Origin: Mytilisepta virgata
Taxonomy: Eukaryota; Mollusca; Bivalvia; Mytilida; Mytilidae
NCBI GenBank assembly: GCA_028015205.1
Contig: CM051517.1
Span: forward strand, 45,209,135 to 45,273,134
Length of the DNA stretch: 64,000 bases
Direction: 5' to 3'
Positions within the stretch are counted from its first letter, which is position 1. Each line of letters begins with the position of its first letter. This document shows, piece by piece, positions 27,201-39,200 of the stretch. The translations under genes and the position numbers were made by a program. The notes beneath the pieces are model-generated. The model had not been told where the DNA came from. It worked only from the letters and a program-made list of their open reading frames with translations, and searched no databases.

Positions 27201-30200
27201 ATCAATTCAATTTTGCACTTAATTCTTTTTCATTCAAATGTGTGTTTGCAACTCGCACATCAACTTATTGTTGTTCAGTTTATTCTTATTCTGAAAACTA
27301 ATATGACTAAAATGTTTTCTTCCGTTTTTTTATAAACATACTTTAAGAATAAATCAAAATAAATACATGCAATTTATCACAGGTGATATGGAAACGTGAA
27401 GATCAGCCTCATCCTTTAACTGTTGGTAAATTTGTGTACGTAAGTAACCCTGAGTATGGCATAAAACATATACCTTACAAAGACGAATGGAATTTGATAA
27501 TAGAACAGGTTAAGCCGAAACATGCTGGATACTATGAATGTCAGATTAGTACCAAAGATGACCTCAAACGATATGTTCAGCTTAATGTTATAGGTGAGTA
27601 TTACACACTTAGAAAAGTAACAAATATCTGATATTTCATTTTATTTTATATATTTAAAAGTAAATTTTGCAAATACATGTCTGCAATTTGTAATATCTCA
27701 GTGCGCAATTTCTGTGTGCAATAGACATCAGGAAATCCAGTTTTCAGTTCCTGGTGAAACTTTTAAATATATATATGTATATTTTTTAACTGGCATTGGC
27801 GTGTTATCAGGATCTGAATAAAGAAACATATACATGTATATGCATCTATTGTTTTGTAAATTTAAAAAAAAATAATGTACGAAAACCAATGATTTTGATC
27901 AACTGTAAAGCCAATATTTATAAAATATTTTATCGACATCGATCAGATTCTCCAATAATTTCAATACCAAAACGTCAATCTAAATGTACCATGTACACTG
28001 TTCATATGTACAAATGTACTTTATTCAACTAATTTATCGCAAGTTCTCTTCCGATGGATATCTCGCTAATGTAGTGAAATATTAATGCAATTTATCGGGT
28101 AATGAAACGATATTGCATGCTGTGGCTTTTATCTTTAAAAATTAATTCATTTTTTCAGATGAGCCTGGTCATGACAGAAGATGTGAGTATTTTTAGGTTT
28201 AGCTCTGATTAAATCTTTCAAAAATGCATGATGTTTATAATTTTATTTACGTAGAAAAGTTCGCTGCAGGAAACCTATTAAATTTTAAAGCTACCATAGC
28301 TTCTGTCCTTATTTTTGTTAATATTTCTGTATGTTTAAGAAGTCAAATTAATCATTATTAATCATTAATATCCTGAAAAGTGTTTTTTTTTACATTCAAA
28401 ACTACAATTACGACATCGTTAGATTTTTCGAATAACAACATTTCGATCTTACTGCATTGATCATAATGATATTTATCCTGTAATCAAGCCATTTCCGGTC
28501 TAATAAAAGGGGTAGAATAAACATTAGTCGTATTACGTCAATGACCTAATAAAGTCTACTGGTACTTGTTTACATGAAGAGAGCGAGGAGCGTAGTGACT
28601 GTAGCAGATGACATCGTTGCGTTTCCCGCGTTTTCACGGGAATTGGAGTTCAACTTCAGTCGTTATTTTAAGGCATTTAACGCATCTAAAGGATATTGCA
28701 GGATAAAGACAATACAAAGTCAATGTCGGAGAATATAAAATTTATTTGGGCTCGCTGCGACACATGGAGAAAAGGCTTGCTAAAGCTCACCTTTTCTCAT
28801 GTTTCTAAAGCTCGCCCAAATAAATTTTATATTTTCCGACAATGACTATGTATTGTATATTTAGTTGGATTTTGTTAAAATAAAGAAAAACTAACGCCAG
28901 AAAACAAAGAGAAAGGGCAACAAAAAATAAGAAATAAATGAAATAAAAAAATAGGTAAGAAATTCCGATCTATCGAAAAGAGTCAGACAGTAAGGTCGGT
29001 AGAATTTCCTGGACTATAGGGATAACTTTTCACTTCTTACTTAAGACACAGAATCTAAACTAACAGTTAATTTTTATGACTTTAGCGTGAATTCAATAAT
29101 CGAAAATCAGAAATATGTTTAAATGTATGAAGACCGTCATCGTACAAAATATGGTTTTTGTCCCTTTTTTTTGAGTTCAGCATACACAATTTTTTTATTT
29201 TTGAATATTCATTCTTACCTATTTTTGTTTAGAGTTCTTTTATTTATTTACTTTGTTCAGATAAATTCGAACTGATCTATGCACCCCGTGACAACGATAG
29301 GCGAGACGATGATTACTGCAGTTCCTGTAAGCCGATTTTATGATCACTGCAATGAAATTTTTCGCCTCGGAGCAATGAAAGTGTTGACGTTTTTGTACTT
29401 TGTGATGTTTTCCGGATTGAGTCTCAAAATTATATATTGCGAATCCAACACCTCCAACATGTGGGTGTCAGAAACACATATTTCACTTTCAGAATGAGAT
29501 ACAAGTTCGGTAAACATTCACAATTATTATTGGGGCCTCGGTGGCCGAGTGGTCTAGGTAGTTCGTCATGACTACTAATGATCACTAGCCTGTCAACGCT
29601 GGGGTTGTGAGTTCGAATCTCACCTGTGGCGGGGTGTGTTCGACTCCGATCTTAATTGACAAGGATTGCCAATTTTCCTACCGAAGGTCGGTGGTTCTCT
29701 CCGGGTACTCCGGCTTCCTTCACCAATAAAAATTGGCCGCCGCGAAATGGCCAAATGTGCTGAAAACGGCGTTAAACCCCAACTAAACAAACAAACAAAC
29801 AATTATTATTTTCCACAAAATCTTATATATATATATAACTTGGTAAATGAATAGTAATCATTCTTTGACTTTTAACTAAATTGCCGTAAGCATTAGTGAT
29901 ATATTTGCAATTTTTTGGAAAATAATAATGCATTCTCCAAGAAATAAGGCAAATTTAAACGCTAAATAAACTTTTTGAGTGGAGGGTATTTAAATTCAAA
30001 GAGTACAATCAATCATGGCTTGAGAAACGTGCTGTGAAACGAACTTGTCGCATCAAAGTCGATTGTAAACAATCGGTTTCTTTGAATGTTTACTGAACCT
30101 GTAGCTCATTCTGAAAGTGTAACATTTGTTTCGGACACCCACATGTAGGAGTTGTTGGATGGGCAATATATAATTATGATAAACATTACAAAGAGTCGAG

Positions 30201-33200
30201 AATGTCCAACAGTATATATAAATCCATATGAGCGACCCGTATATCATTGCAGCAATCGTAAAATCGGCGTATAGTATCTGCAGTAATCATTGTCTCCCGT
30301 ATCGTTCTCACGGGGTACTCTGTAGTGTACACAAAGTTGGTATAAGTTCAATAAACGATTTCTGCCGCGAGAAAATCTGTATTTATAATTGATTTATAAA
30401 ATATATCATATAATATATCACGGGAAATTGAATTGCTTGCTTTACATAAAAACGACACTTTAAATGCTACTGATGCATGTACCCAAACAATTCTTTTTTA
30501 TTGCCCTCCGTGATAATTTACTTCAGCAAAATTCACCTATTAAAAACGTCTGTTTCAATATTCTTAATATTCAATAGTCGTATATTCTTAAACAATAATA
30601 TGAAAAGCATGTTCTGTTTGTTAAATATAATCTTTATCACGCAATATACTTTATTAGTCCCCTACCGTCAACGCCGAATGGGACTATAGGTTTGCACTCT
30701 GGCCGTCCGTCTGACAGTCACACTACAGTTTCCGGCTTTTTTTTTCATACACTGTTTAACCAGCCGATCTTATTTTTTTTGTATATGAGCTTATAATGAT
30801 GAGTTACAGATCAAGGTTGAGTTTCACGCTGATCGGATTATTATTGTGAGAGTTATTGCCCATGGAAATAGGAATTATTGCCAAAATAATAATTTTCCGG
30901 ACTTTTTTTTAGTAAACCCTTTTAACAAATGATCTTATTTTTGGTATGTGACCTTATAATGATGAGCTGCAGTTCAAGTTGGATTTCATGCTGATCGGAT
31001 TATTGTTGTGAGAAATATTGCTCTTGGAGATAGGAATTATTGTCAAATAATTTTTTTCCGGACTTTATTTATTAGCAAACCTTTTTACCAAGTGATCTTA
31101 TTTTTGGTATGTGAACTTATAATAAACCATTCTGTCCATAATTGTATTTTAATCACATTGAATCATTTGTAATCACTGTATGAAATTAATGTTAATTATT
31201 CTGCCCCTTGTGGGCGTTTTTGATTAAGCAATAAAGTATTTGTTGTTGTTATGTCTGCGTCCGATTCATAGTCAAGGAGCATTTGGTGTGTTTTCTAACA
31301 GTTCAAGTCAGTAGGGGACATTGTATTACTCAGCAATACCACCAGAATGCTTGTGTGTAATATACCGGTATCTTATTTTCAAGAATTTGTAAAGCTGAAT
31401 TTTTGTATCCACTGAATTCGGTCAAATCGATGAATTGTAAAAATTAAACATTAATCCTTATGGGGAAAATTCTTATTTCTCCAATTGCATTTGCGGCTAT
31501 ATATTTTTACTACTACCCTCTGTTTTTTACGCTTGTTATAGCGATTAGTCTATGCGTTTAAAGCTACATTGTACATGTATATTGTTAAGAAATGTGATGA
31601 TAGTGGATATTGTGTATACATTTAGTAAAATTGTACCGAGATACTACCATACTTTACTTCTTTTTACAAACATTAACATCTTAGATATCAACATTACTGG
31701 TCCCAACCAGACAGCTAAAGGCCACGCAGTAAGACTGACATGTAATGTATCTGGGTTCAGAAGCACTCCTAAGCATATCCGCTGGTTTTTAAATGGAACA
31801 CACATATTAAATGGCCTAGACAGTAATATCAGAATAGTCACGTACCAAAGATCTGACGTGTTTTCCCTGTTCAGTGAATTGGATATTGGAAAAGTTGATT
31901 ACAGAAACGTTGGGAAATATTTGTGTCAAGCATATTTTGAAGATGGATTAAAAATAAGCAAACATTCATTGTCCATTGAGTCATCAAATAGTAAGTATTT
32001 GCTTTTAATGCAAGGAGAATTTTTTCGAATATCTCTTTCAGTTTGTACCAATACAATAAACGAAAGTAATTTTATATATTGCACATGAGAGTAATTATGT
32101 GCAATTATAGAATTATTTCCGTTTCTGTCATACATGTACAAATTTACATTGTATGTCATGTTTTTGTACCTGTTAATCTGATAGTGTGAGATAACCCTGC
32201 AACTGAAAGTGCCTTTTTTTGGCTAAATGTGGTACATGTAAAAAGGAACCAGTGACCTTTTGTACTATTTAGTGTACTTTGTAATTTGAAAACAAAGCCT
32301 CCAAATTTTAAAAAAAAGTAAGTATGTTGGGAAATAGCTCATACGACAATAGAATATAAGAAAAATAAATGGAGGTGGTGAGCTGTCAAAAGAGACATAA
32401 AAGGACTTAAATGTACAAAATACACAAGTCGAACAAAATCAAATACAAAATCATTAAAAAAAAAACAACTACCAAAGTTAAAAGTAAAAAATGCCCAACG
32501 TTTCTACCAATATGTTCTTGATCACTAACTTGAAAAAAATAAACGTATTATATAGACGGCAAGATGGATAATAATTATAAGTACATGTACAAAATATTTG
32601 TTTGACGTTCAGCTTGTACAGAAAACTAACATCTACTTAGCTAAAATGCAGTTGGTAGGTATATATTTAGGAATCACTTAGTCCGTCTGTTATCACCTAC
32701 ATGTAGCGAACAAAACGCATTTCAGTGTCCGGAATTCAAGAGCATGTGTTCTTTAAAAGGTATTGAAAACCATTTTTCGTCAGAAGACATTTTCTTGGGG
32801 TTTGAAGAGTCTCAAGTGTGCAAAAAAGAGGGCGCACAACATGCGTTCAAATTAGGTACGAAAAAATGATGATTAACGAAACTCGATGACTTTTGGAATT
32901 TTTAATCTAGAATATATATTGAACATTTTAATGTGTCATTGTTTCTTTTGGAGAAATAAAAAAAAACGTACCTAACTTAAATACGAGTTTCGGAAAAAAT
33001 GGGGTACGCGTTAAATGAAATAATTTGTAAATTTTCTTAGTTTATTTACTTCTTCGAACTATAAATACTTGACGATTAGACTATGATTTAAAAGAAAATC
33101 CATCAGTGTCTTCACCTCCATGACGATGATCCGATGCTAAAATATGGATACTTATCTGCATTCCTATTTTTTACACGTGAAATGACTGAATGGGAATCAA

Positions 33201-36200
33201 ATATGTTCTGAGAAGCAAGATCTTTAATGCATTATACAAGGATATTGTAACAGGCTTATTTTTTATTAGAAATGTCACAGGAAATTGGACCACATAAACC
33301 CCCCTCCCTTTTGCCCAACTTGGGCCAAGAGAGGAAATCAATTAAAAAGTTTCATGATATGGTCTCTGAAGAAGAAGTGTGCATTCAGTTCTTTGCAAGT
33401 CTGTCTGTAACTTTAAAACATTTGGGAATTTTAATTGCATATTTAACCTAGCCCCTGAAAAATGCCAATGGCAATAGTAGCTATATATTGCTGTAAAAAT
33501 AAAACATACACGTTTAAAAAGATAACAAATGCACTCCTTTAGTAATACAAATTTACTCATAACCTGCTTGTCTAAGATAAGATGTGCAGGTATCAAACAT
33601 TTATTCATTTAAAAATATAAATTGACTATTGGTTTGGAAACATTATGAGAAGCAGTTTGGAAAAGGAAATGATAGAAATTTACTTTCAAAATAATTTCCC
33701 TATAAGATTTGCATACATTTCTGAAAGTCAAAACTGTTTAAACAATAATGCTTAGATTTGCCATATACAACCAGTAATTTTTTCAAAGGAAATAGCAAAA
33801 TCAAATTTAAATGAAAATAATTAGCTTGCGAGATTTTAAAAAGTTGTTTTCATATGGAATACTTGTGTTTTTTACTTACAGTTAATTTTGTTTTACACCT
33901 CATGGCTTAATAGTATACTAAAGATGCATCTGAGGACTTCTTGTTGGTTTATTCTGTCAGCCAATGTCAATGGGGAGAGTATATGTTCGTGTGTGTGTGT
34001 GTGTGGTAGGAAACTCCCAAAGTAAATTGAAAAAACATACATGAACATCAACTGTCACAGAATCTTGATGAAACTTAGCATTTGAACTTTGTACATGTAC
34101 GACTAAATCTTTCACATGCCAGATTTCAGAATTTTTTTTTATATGGAATATTTAACTTTAAACCTATTGGCAGCTACATCCACTGGGAAGATTGTGTAGA
34201 GGGCCGGGAGGGATCTCTCGCACGCTCAATACTTACCTACAATTCCTTTCAATTTGTATACACAATTTTCAACTTAATGAAACCTGGAACTAAATTTTGT
34301 TGAAATTTCATAACCCAGAATGGTCTACGCACTGCAGAACATTTTAAAACACAAGTTTGGCTGTTCGCATAACTATTGCAGGCATTAATACTCAATTCAA
34401 TTAAACAAACAGTAGGCGATTCTTTACCTTTTGATAACCTGTAACTTCGACAAAAGTCAATGATCAGTTTAAATATGACATTCGTGATTTTTAGGTGTTC
34501 AATGAAGTATTTCAGTCTGAACTAATCAAAGGGAGATAAGTGTAAATGCTAACAAAAATAAGGTACGAAAAAAATTTGATTCACAGATTCCGGTGAATTT
34601 AGGCTTATAAGAAAACTGAAATATACAGAATGTAATAAAGACAATAATCTTGGTAATTGTAGGCGAATTTGGGAGAGAGAAAACTTATATTAAGAGACGT
34701 TAGGGGTGATCTGACACGGACACGCCGCTTCCTCGTGCGATATCTATTAGATATCGATTTCTTGTATTTCAACTAAATCAGACGAGGGTTTCAATCATAC
34801 AATAAATAGATTGAACACAATGTCAGGAGACGCATCTTATCCCAATGATTTTTTTCTTAACGTAAGTGAGTATATGTAATAAATAAAGCAGCCAAAAAGG
34901 AGATGTGGTAGAAACTAGACATATATCAAGGGGTGACTATAACCACAAGCGATAATTTGATTTCAATCTAAACGTTTGCAATGAAAACATCCATATATTA
35001 TCAGCACTTACACTTCAATGTAAAAATGTCAATAACGTCATCGACATACATCCTGAACGTCTTTCGATTTATTGTCTTGAAAATTATTGGTTCTTTGTGA
35101 AAACTTTATTTCCCTTATGTCTGAAAAAATGTTATGGTGTTAAAGAAACATGGGCTCCAAAGTTTGATCGGGCTAACCATTTGCTTGAAATATGTTTATT
35201 GTGTACACTATGTACATCTACAAAGAATACGCAGCTATCTTGTGGATGTATGAATATCGGAAAATAAACATCAAACTCGAAAATTCTTGAAATATTAACT
35301 TAATAAGCGTTTACAGTGTGCCATTACAGCATCTTATAAATAAACAGCAGAATACCTACTGTTCGTGTGTATAGAATTGTTGAGTTAACCTATTTCTAAT
35401 GCTTTAAGTCGATTCGTGACCACAATAAATAAAAACATTTCTTACATAGCATTGGCCTGGTCTGTATTCCATCCCTAAAGGCCAAATTCATTTCTATTGC
35501 TTCATGTGTGACAGACATTGAGGTCACACAAAACTAACTTAATCCGAGGTTTATAGGTTGAACATTTATCCGCGATATACAAATAAACAAATGGCAAAGC
35601 GCCATGGAGCTTCTGAATTGACTAAAGGTACACAAACCCAATTAAATATATAAAAATGACACAGAAAAGTAAAACATAAATTAACAGCCTTTACATAACC
35701 AGACCTGTACAAAAAAGAGATTTATACAATTTAAAATCTCATCAGTGACTAAATCAGTGCATAAACTAAATAATTCATTAGTAATAGGAGAAACAATTCC
35801 TGGTTAGATATTGTCGCTCTATTAAACGGAAAAGTCAGAAGTTACATTTGCATAAAGGGTTTAATGCTATCTCGTCATAGAGTTCAATATAAATCGGCAG
35901 TATTCGTGAGAGGTCAGTATAGAATTAAAGTGTTAAAGTCAATAGAAGAAAGAGAAACTTTTACAGTATTTTACCAAATTTTATATTTGTAGACTTTACT
36001 GTGAAAAGATCTTGAATTATTTCCATGTTTCTTTGGGTTATTGGCGAGACGTATGCATTTGTTTACAATAGAAACTAGGATGGAAAAACCCTTTCATGTT
36101 AAGTGCTTTCAGTCTAGAAGCCGGGTATTTAGCTACAAGATGTTGAAAGCTATTATAAAACTTTTTAAAAGCATTAAGCAGTTTGTGAAATCTATAACCC

Positions 36201-39200
36201 TGTAATAGAAGTTTTATTAATCGTATGGTTTCGCTCGTTAAAATCTTCTAACCTTGAGCAAAAGCATGCAAACGTTCAGGCTATGATATTTACACACCAT
36301 ACGATGATGCCACAGGCACGTTGCTGTCACGAAAGGGAAAGTTAGTAATAAGACACATTGTTGTTGTGTTGTTGTACATGGATAGATTTAATTACAGTTA
36401 CATTTTTATCTTTGTCATTTGATTGTTAAATCTACGTTACCATGGTGAATTATATTGTCAACATTGTAAGCTATAAAATTCTTTTTCCTGTTAAAATTAA
36501 CAAGGCATTATCGTACATTAAAGTACTTAAACGTAAAAACTAATTTTCGACAAAAGCGTTATGCCTTTGCTGGATTCGAGCCGCTACCGTCTACTTATTC
36601 GTCATATTGTTGAACAGTTTTCAACATTAAAGTACAAATAAAGTGTACATTCGTAAAAAATAATTCACAAACTGATAAAGATGATGACGCCACAAGAATT
36701 ATTGGTTCAATCAGTGTTATTGACGGAATTCCACTGAAACAGGACAATATATTACCAGAGAATAAATGCTCAACTTATGTACCACGGATTAATTTAGTTT
36801 TGTGTGACCTAGATGTCTGTCATACAACAGAAAATCATGAATAGGGCCTTAAGGGGTGGAATACAGATAAAAACTTACCATCCAAAAGAGAATAGATTTT
36901 CTCCTATTCTTGACGTGTTTAATCGGTGGGATCAAAATACATAATATTTTTAACCACTTCCCGTTGATTAAATTTCTACGGGGGAATTACCGCCCTTTTC
37001 TATAGTTATTGGAACGATAAACTAGAGAAGTCCCGAAATTACGTCTATGTAAACAAACTACATAGCAACAACATTTTCTTGAGGATTTTGTCAAAAATCA
37101 TAAGAGAAACAGATTCTCCTTCAATTTACTCGCGAGTTATGGAATTTCTCCACCCTCAATAGTTAAATTTTAGATTTTAACACGCTCGCTAAGGGACAAA
37201 ATCAAAAGTTTAATTTAGGATAAAAAACTTAATTCAAATAGTTTGGGGGTGGGGGGGGGGGGGGGGGGTAAAAATCGCTGCCAGTTTTGTTATCCGACTT
37301 AGATTTATAGATTGAAAACTTCGGATTAAAGTTCGGCCCTAATATATGTTTGGACTTTTAAAGCAAATAAAAGCCATCAAATCTTACCGAAAAGCAAATT
37401 TTTGGCCGAGAGTTTTGGGGCGAAATCAATCATAGTATCTAAGTCGTTCAAACACTTTATCGGTCGTGAATTTTGAATGATATGTATAAAATTATATTAC
37501 AACAGTGCCTTTTTTGATGCATAAAAACAATACACATCACTTTTTTCCACTATTTTTTAAAAGTGATGTCCAAGTCAATATACAGAACAAACATACATTG
37601 TTTAGGAAAAACAGGACCCGTGATACATAAAGTATACTTTCAATAGCATATGCCCATATTGGTCAATCAATTTTTCCCAAATTAAGTTAAGAGGGGTGGG
37701 GGTCAGTGAAAAAACTATGTGAATTAAGTTTTTTATCCTACATTGAACTTTTGATCTCGTCCCTAAAGGCTCGCGTGTTGAAAATCCAAAATTTAACTAT
37801 CTCGGGTGGAGAAATTCCATAACTCACTCGTACCTGAAGAAGAATCTATATTTCTCTAATTCTTTGTCAATTTAACCCTTTCTGAACCCGTTGTATATCA
37901 AAAATCTAATTAACGTGTGGTTGCGAATGATCTCAGTCGATGACTGGATAAAACAAAAGGTGATAACCAAACAGAACGACTTTTACGTTCAGATTTCTCG
38001 GAATCGATCAACACTAGAGCAACAAATAAACATGTTGAGAAAGTGTATAACGTAACAATCAGGAATGCGGAGGCATTCGAAGGGCATTTTGGTTGAATAA
38101 ATATTAAAATTTACTTATTAATCATTGGGGAAACAAATTCTTACACCGTACCTCGAAGTTTGTCGGATTTATCAAATCTCAATAGTTAAATTATCGAATA
38201 TTAATTAAAGTGCTCGTCAAGACTCGGATAATTTAACTTTCTTGATTAGATAAATCCGATAATCCTCTGGAAATAATATAAGAATATATATGTATTATAC
38301 TTTTATTAGTCATGATACATGTACTATTGGCGTTCACTTTTCAATTAAGTATTAATTTCTTTTTCCAGTTGACAGTAAACAAAGCAAAAGAGGTATGCAT
38401 AATTTATATTTTGATAACATATTTACAAACCAATGCATAGGCACATGTGACGGATCACGGAATCTCAACCCATAGAGCTGCCTTGTGCGTCCCGGGGTAG
38501 CGGATAGGGGAGATCCTCTCGTTGGGGGGGGGGGGGGGTGTTAGGTCATAATACGGAAACCCTGACCGCGGACCATAATGGGTACCGTGTTTGGAGAATG
38601 CCACACTCCCTGCACGGTAATGACCCCTTCTGTAGTTTTCGGGGGTAGACTCAGGTGCACCGGAAGAGTAAGTAGTCTCTGCTTCCTGCAGGACATACAC
38701 CATGCTGCCCATGTCAAATTCTGTTTGAGGAAAGGACAACATCAAATTATCAGATCCTACCCAACCATCTTCCTTTTACAGTGGCAGTCAAAATTGGTTC
38801 CCCTTTGTGTCCCGTCAATTGTTGAAATGATTCTCGTCCTGATGAAGCATGAAATATTTGCAACTGGACATTAAGCAAACAAGCATTACAAACCAATGGA
38901 CAAATTTTGAAACAAAAAAATTCAAAAATGTTTGATTTCAAAGGCGACCCAAAATAAGGATATTCACCAAACGATGTTTATTACTATGAACCTACGAGAC
39001 CGGACAAAAAGTAAAAGTGGCAAAGTGTAATGGCTTAATGGCTTCATCTATCGTTCTCGATTAACAGTTGCTGTATATCAAAAATCAGAAACGTTATCAA
39101 GTGCTTGGAATGGGTTTACAAGCATTTCATACACAGTAAACGACAAGGAAACTGGGAGACTACTTGTGGTATGTTTATCATCATTAAATGTTTCTGAAAA

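Larger units (their letters stand above)
17039..27382 (+). other. Ig gene intron 2 (inside Ig1)
   Basis: A 10.3-kb phase-0 intron that splits the first Ig domain. It contains a hairpin element (17592-17729), an AGAT microsatellite, a dispersed repeat with hairpin (19033-19410), a transposase-like relic (about 22860-24020) and a 175-bp triplication (25493-26019). I find no further Ig-like exon in it. Confidence 0.75.
28183..31684 (+). other. Ig gene intron 4
   Basis: A 3.5-kb phase-1 intron containing a hairpin element (28709-28857), a possible 66-nt cassette exon (29261-29326), an inverted duplication with a SINE between its arms (29280-30318) and a repeat block with a LINE-like 3' end (30650-31245). 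Confidence 0.75.
31991..38368 (+). other. Ig gene intron 5
   Basis: A 6.4-kb phase-1 intron. It contains a short GT microsatellite (33989-34005), a long-TIR element (35461-36867), copy B of the dispersed repeat (36896-37850) and a hairpin (38161-38262). I see no further exon. Confidence 0.75.

Noticed and set aside
29533..29630. Functional tRNA gene
   Set aside because: The tRNA-like head continues into a SINE core and tail between target duplications. The stems are imperfect for a tRNA.
29620..29854. Short frames on both strands over the SINE
   Set aside because: They are explained by the SINE sequence and have no protein-level support.
31552..31684. N-terminal extension of the Ig2 open frame as coding
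   Set aside because: It is upstream of a good acceptor, is not Ig-like, and is not needed; exon 5 joins exon 4 in phase without it.
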